DNA of 64,000 bases from Cerrena zonata (taxonomy: Eukaryota > Basidiomycota > Agaricomycetes > Polyporales > Cerrenaceae), in contig JASBNA010000016.1 of assembly GCA_038087015.1 (NCBI GenBank), positions 372,001-436,000 on the forward strand. Reading direction: 5' to 3'. Position numbers and translations under genes: made by a program. This document shows positions 58,696 through 64,000 of the stretch, in pieces; position 1 is the stretch's first letter, and the number at the start of each line of letters is the position of its first letter. The notes below the pieces were generated by a model. It was not told the origin of the DNA and did not search any database. It saw nothing but the letters and a program-made list of their open reading frames with translations.

Positions 58696-59935
58696 TTGTC
58701 TGTGCGTTAGGTTGTCGGAAATTAAGAGTCAAATGGTATATGACAAGGGGCATAGACTAGGACTAGACATTTTAACAGAGGTGCCGTTTTATATATATTT
58801 ATGCTTGGTCTCATGTCATACTGGCGCGGTTTCACGATGAACGCACTGAGATTTCAAAACGTAGCGCTGACTTGGTAACAAAGCGGACAAGATAATTTGC
58901 ATTCGCTAGGTGGTAGACTAACGGGGGATACACCGTGTACATATGCGGTAAAGAACAGGGCCCTGACTACAGGATGGGGAAATCGGAGGGGAAGACGAGA
59001 ATATAGATTGGATATAACCGTTTCATGTTCGGAACCCATGGAAATACGGCCGCCTACTACAGCCGACTTGCCACTCGACGAGTTCGATGGGAGACCGTTC
59101 GTCATGGACTGGTGTAGATATGTGCTCCATCGAGCGAATTCCGTATTCTTTTGCACTCCGTGTCGGCATGTGAGGCGTTATGCGGCTGCAAATGCCAGTC
59201 GAATTCCACATGATCATGAGGAGCCGTCCAAGTTTGACTGTGATACCCTAAAAACATAGACCGTAGAACCTTGATACCTTTTCCAGAGGGAGATGTACTC
59301 CGCGTATGTTCTAATTCACGTAATAGAGTGTACTCCTTTGGACAATGTACTGGCAAGACCCGAACAGTTCAAGATGCGGGGCATTATCACGACCTCTGTG
59401 ATGGCATGGAGGCGTCGAAAGCAATTCAATGACCAGAATTATTTTGTTCACTATAATATGTCAATGCCTCAGTACTTTAGACGAGACCGAAAAGAAAACT
59501 TGCTTGCCTTGGTTTATATGCATGTATAAATGCAGACAATAAATCCGAGTCCTGCGTACCTGGATTCAAGTTTTGTCACGCACACCACAGAGCGAAAGTT
59601 CACAATGGAAGGATGGGGTTAATATTTGACCATTTGTTGCTTGCTGGGAGTGTGCTAGTAACATAACCCTCGGAGAAGGGATGCAAGCTTGGTAGTAGGG
59701 ACTCGGAAGAAAAGGAAACGAACTGGTGAGAGGGAGAGCCGGAAAGTGCCGGAGCGCTTCCGCCAGCAACTCGCTCAAACGACTCTCAAACAATTCTAAA
59801 GTCTACTCCCAAAGCCTCCTCAGGTCAGCTCATTTCCAACTTCATACGGAGCCCTCCTATCGATATTCGAAAGACTGGTCAACTAAACACTCACTTGATA
59901 GGTCCACCACCCACCCTCCTTCATCGTCGGACACA
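58696..59935. promoter_or_regulatory. Divergent intergenic region (Ies4-like / ATP synthase e)
   Basis: This 1.24-kb stretch lies between divergent genes. A TATATATA-like run (58788-58800) lies about 100 bp upstream of the minus-strand ATG. Plus-strand frames at 58897-59259 and 59293-59529 have no recognisable motif, and the first opens with TTG. No gene was called. Confidence 0.4.
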
Positions 59936-60352
59936 ATGGCCTCCACAACGGTGAACGTATGTTCCCTATCTCTTTTACAAGCAAGCCCATAAAGTTCAAC
60001 GCATTATATATCTGTCTAGGTCGTTCGCTATACTGCCCTCTTGTCTGGTGTTTTCTACGGTATCTCTCACCGCCGGACACTCCAAAAGGCACACGATGAG
60101 GACAAGCGACACCATGCCATCCACGAGCGGGAACATTTGATTGAGCAGGCTAAGGAGGCATGGAAGAAGAAGCAGGAGACTTCAAAAGATAGCAGTGAGT
60201 ACCTTTCACCTGCTTCTTGACATACATATGTTATGTCGACTTCGGTGATTACTGACACCTCTTTGTTTGAACTTGCAGTTGTCACTAACCCAGAAGACCC
60301 GCACTTCGACCTGGAGAAGCTGATCGCCAAGTGGGAAAAGGAGAGCTCATGA
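59936..60352 (+). CDS. ATP21: ATP synthase subunit e (Atp21/Tim11)
   Basis: Small inner-membrane subunit of mitochondrial F1Fo-ATP synthase that promotes dimerisation and cristae shape. Exons 59936-59956, 60020-60194 and 60279-60352 total 270 nt (89 aa, frame closed). The sequence starts MASTTVNVVRYTALLSGVFYGISHRR. GVFYG is the GxxxG helix-packing motif of subunit e in its single TM helix. A charged coiled coil follows (HHAIHEREHLIEQAKEAWKKK), and it ends KLIAKWEKESS-stop. Length and topology fit the family. Exon 1 is only 21 nt. Confidence 0.92.
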
Positions 60353-60746
60353 TCTGTATATTCACCTTTCCTCGTCCAATGGACATAGGCTTCTCATAAT
60401 TTAGACTGGGGTTGCTCCCTTCATCTCCTCTTGCACTGCAAGACCACCACGAGCATTTTTTGCGCATTCCGCCGAACTCTCGTCATTAGACATGTCTCTG
60501 CAAAAGCGTTCATTGCTGTTCAAATACTATGTGTATGCAAATCATCTTTGAATAACGTGCTTACACTTGCTGGACGTTGGTATTCCCTTGATACTTAAAG
60601 TTTCTACTGATACAAGCTGCAATCTTGAATGCATATCCTGAATTCACTCCGATCTGGTCTAGACACTGCGTCATGACCCTGCACACTCATGTGATCATGA
60701 CTATCACAATTCTCTCGTTGTGGCAACTTTCACTAGAACCACCATT
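60353..60746. other. Intergenic region downstream of ATP synthase e
   Basis: This 394-bp stretch lies between two plus-strand genes and should hold a 3' UTR and a promoter. Nothing specific was seen. Confidence 0.4.
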
Positions 60747-61478
60747 ATGTCCTCCTCATCCCACTCACCTCCCTTTCAACGTGCAATGTCCTCTCAAAGA
60801 CCCCTTCCTCAAGCGTCCCGGAACCTTGGTACTTCATTGCGGCGTCAAACCACGCCCGAATATCCTACTTCAATACACCAGCGTTTGTTGGATCTTCCAG
60901 ATACAGCCCAAACAACTCGAACAACTCAGAGAGCAGGTAAAGACTTGATGCCGCCTATACCTCCAACGATATATCCAGCTTCCTCAGAAGTAGGATATTC
61001 CCAATCCCGGTCTAAAACTTCTATCTTTGAGGTGGCCCGTCATGCTTTCGAAAAATGCTCGAAAGCAGTAGAATGGCAGGTGGCGCAACTCGAGTTCAAA
61101 ATCAAGCGTGCTCGAACAATAGTTCGTAGTTTTTGTTCACACCTTTTCCTTTTGCCAAACACTTCCCATTATACATAGAGATACAACATGAACTGCGGAG
61201 ACGGAATGGTGCACTCTTATCGAGTGGTCAACTTTTTGAATGGGGAGAACCCAACTACACTGGTTCGTCTATTTCAATATTAAACTCAGTTCTCTGCCAT
61301 TGATTCGGCTCGTCAGGATTTGCCTCCCTTACACAACATTTACCGGATTGTGAGCTTGACACAAGAGGAACGTGAAAAGTACTGTAAGGGATACGACATA
61401 CCCGTTGAAGCCGGATGGGAAGGGATCGCGGTTGCTATTGGTGCTAATCTGGAAAGTTACAATGGGCAGTCTGACTAG
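60747..61478 (+). CDS. Unknown protein, three exons, about 210 aa
   Basis: No family was recognised. The ATG at 60747 gives MSSSSHSPPFQRAMSSQRPL, a Ser/Pro/Arg-rich N-terminus. A predicted helix FEVARHAFEKCSKAVEWQVAQLEFKIKRA follows. Exon 1 ends at ARTI with donor GTTCGT. Exon 2 starts at the ACATAG acceptor with RYNMNCGDGMVHSYRVVNFLNG and ends at NPTTL with another GTTCGT donor. Exon 3 starts after CGTCAG with DLPPLHNIYRIVSLTQEEREK and ends ESYNGQSD-stop at 61478. Both joins are phase 0, and all three exons are open, which supports a real gene. It sits between two housekeeping genes on the same strand. Confidence 0.5.
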
Positions 61479-61913
61479 TGTACCCAACTTTTGGTTTCGG
61501 TCCTTCATCCTTTCCAGCTGCATAGTTCTGATCCTACTATTGGTTCATTTGTTTGTCTTGCACGGGTGTCAGCATCCCCTTGTCCATGTTTTATTCTATG
61601 CATCGGATTTGTATCTAGCTGAGAAAATACGTATCCTGTGTGTTCCTGTAGGCTATTGCTTGCATATAAATCGACTCGGAAGATCTTGGATCTTTGTACC
61701 TGTCAATCCCGAAATACCAGGATTGCATATTGAGTGGGAGTGACGCGTGACTGGGACCCAGTGTAGCGCGTCCCACTTTCGCTCCCAACGCGATTCATCA
61801 AAGCTTAGGCCACCTGCCTTTACCTCTTACCTTCTCTGTACTCTACCACCTCTCAGCCACATCCCATATCCTCCATCTCCTCCTCTATACTCTAATTCTC
61901 AACTTTTGTCTCC
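61479..61913. promoter_or_regulatory. Region upstream of the RbAp48-like gene
   Basis: This 435-bp stretch contains a plus-strand open frame with a Leu/Val/Ile-rich run (61500-61560), which I regard as chance or UTR. The last 100 bp are pyrimidine-rich (CTCCATCTCCTCCTC near 61870-61885), as is usual just upstream of fungal start codons. Confidence 0.4.
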
Positions 61914-63873
<1,960 letters not shown>

Positions 63874-64000
63874 ACTAGCGTGCAGGATCAGTACGTCACT
63901 TGATATGGGTTAACCGTTTAACTGATTTTGCTTTATGGTTACTGTATTCTTCTTGCTCATGTATGAAGCATCGACAGAATCGTCGTAAGAGCAGAATAAT

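Noticed and set aside
58897..59259. 120-codon plus-strand frame between the Ies4-like and ATP synthase e genes
   Set aside because: It opens at TTG, has no motif and no spliceable neighbours.

Overview
The window is nuclear DNA of a filamentous basidiomycete, most likely an Agaricomycete. The genes are cut by many short introns (mostly about 50-60 nt, GT..AG with GTNNGT donors), there are several microexons, and the gene set is typical of fungi: a PDR-type ABC transporter, a LaeA-like methyltransferase, Ski2, Dop1, an F-box protein and paired Agaricomycete-style single-pass surface proteins. Nothing prokaryotic, no CRISPR array, no recognisable tRNA or rRNA and no intact transposon was seen. 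Species was not determined.

Layout. 1-2.2 kb: C-terminally cut RRM/RGG RNA-binding protein (-). 2.6-3.6 kb: Rab5-type GTPase (+). 4.2-7.0 kb: SH3-RasGEF (-), with an apparent frameshift in the catalytic domain. 8.3-9.8 kb: IST1 (+). 9.8-14.7 kb: gene-poor. 14.7-16.2 kb: LaeA-like methyltransferase (+). 16.6-20.7 kb: two tandem paralogous membrane proteins (-), each with a different apparent lesion. 21.4-22.9 kb: F-box protein (+). 23.4-28.4 kb: Ski2 helicase (+). 28.7-30.7 kb: calnexin (-). 31.1-34.5 kb: Snu114 (-). 35.1-35.7 kb: prefoldin subunit 1 (+). 36.4-41.7 kb: PDR/ABCG transporter (-). 41.7-45.3 kb: gene-poor. 45.3-46.6 kb: nucleobindin/Ssp120-like EF-hand protein (+). 46.9-53.5 kb: Dop1 (-). 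53.5-53.8 kb: small membrane protein (-). 54.8-55.4 kb: beta-trefoil protein (+). 55.7-56.9 kb: mitochondrial ribosomal protein L1 (-). 57.2-58.7 kb: acidic/RG-rich nuclear protein, possibly Ies4-like (-). 59.9-60.4 kb: ATP synthase subunit e (+). 60.7-61.5 kb: unknown three-exon gene (+). 61.9-63.9 kb: RbAp48/Msi1-type WD40 protein (+).

Most genes are housekeeping functions in membrane trafficking (Rab5, IST1, Dop1, calnexin, Ssp120-like), RNA metabolism (Ski2, Snu114, RRM protein), mitochondria (uL1m, ATP synthase e) and chromatin (RbAp48-like, Ies4-like). They do not form one pathway, and I see no dedicated gene cluster. The points most worth a second look are coding microexons of 6, 11 and 14 nt, a GC-AG intron, the diverging tandem membrane-protein pair (one copy lost a C-terminal PPxY motif to an in-frame stop, the other loses frame before its membrane helix), frame breaks in G-rich tracts, and a mitochondrial presequence that appears to sit on a separate small exon. 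All gene models were spliced by eye from GT-AG signals and protein-family continuity. No database search was run.
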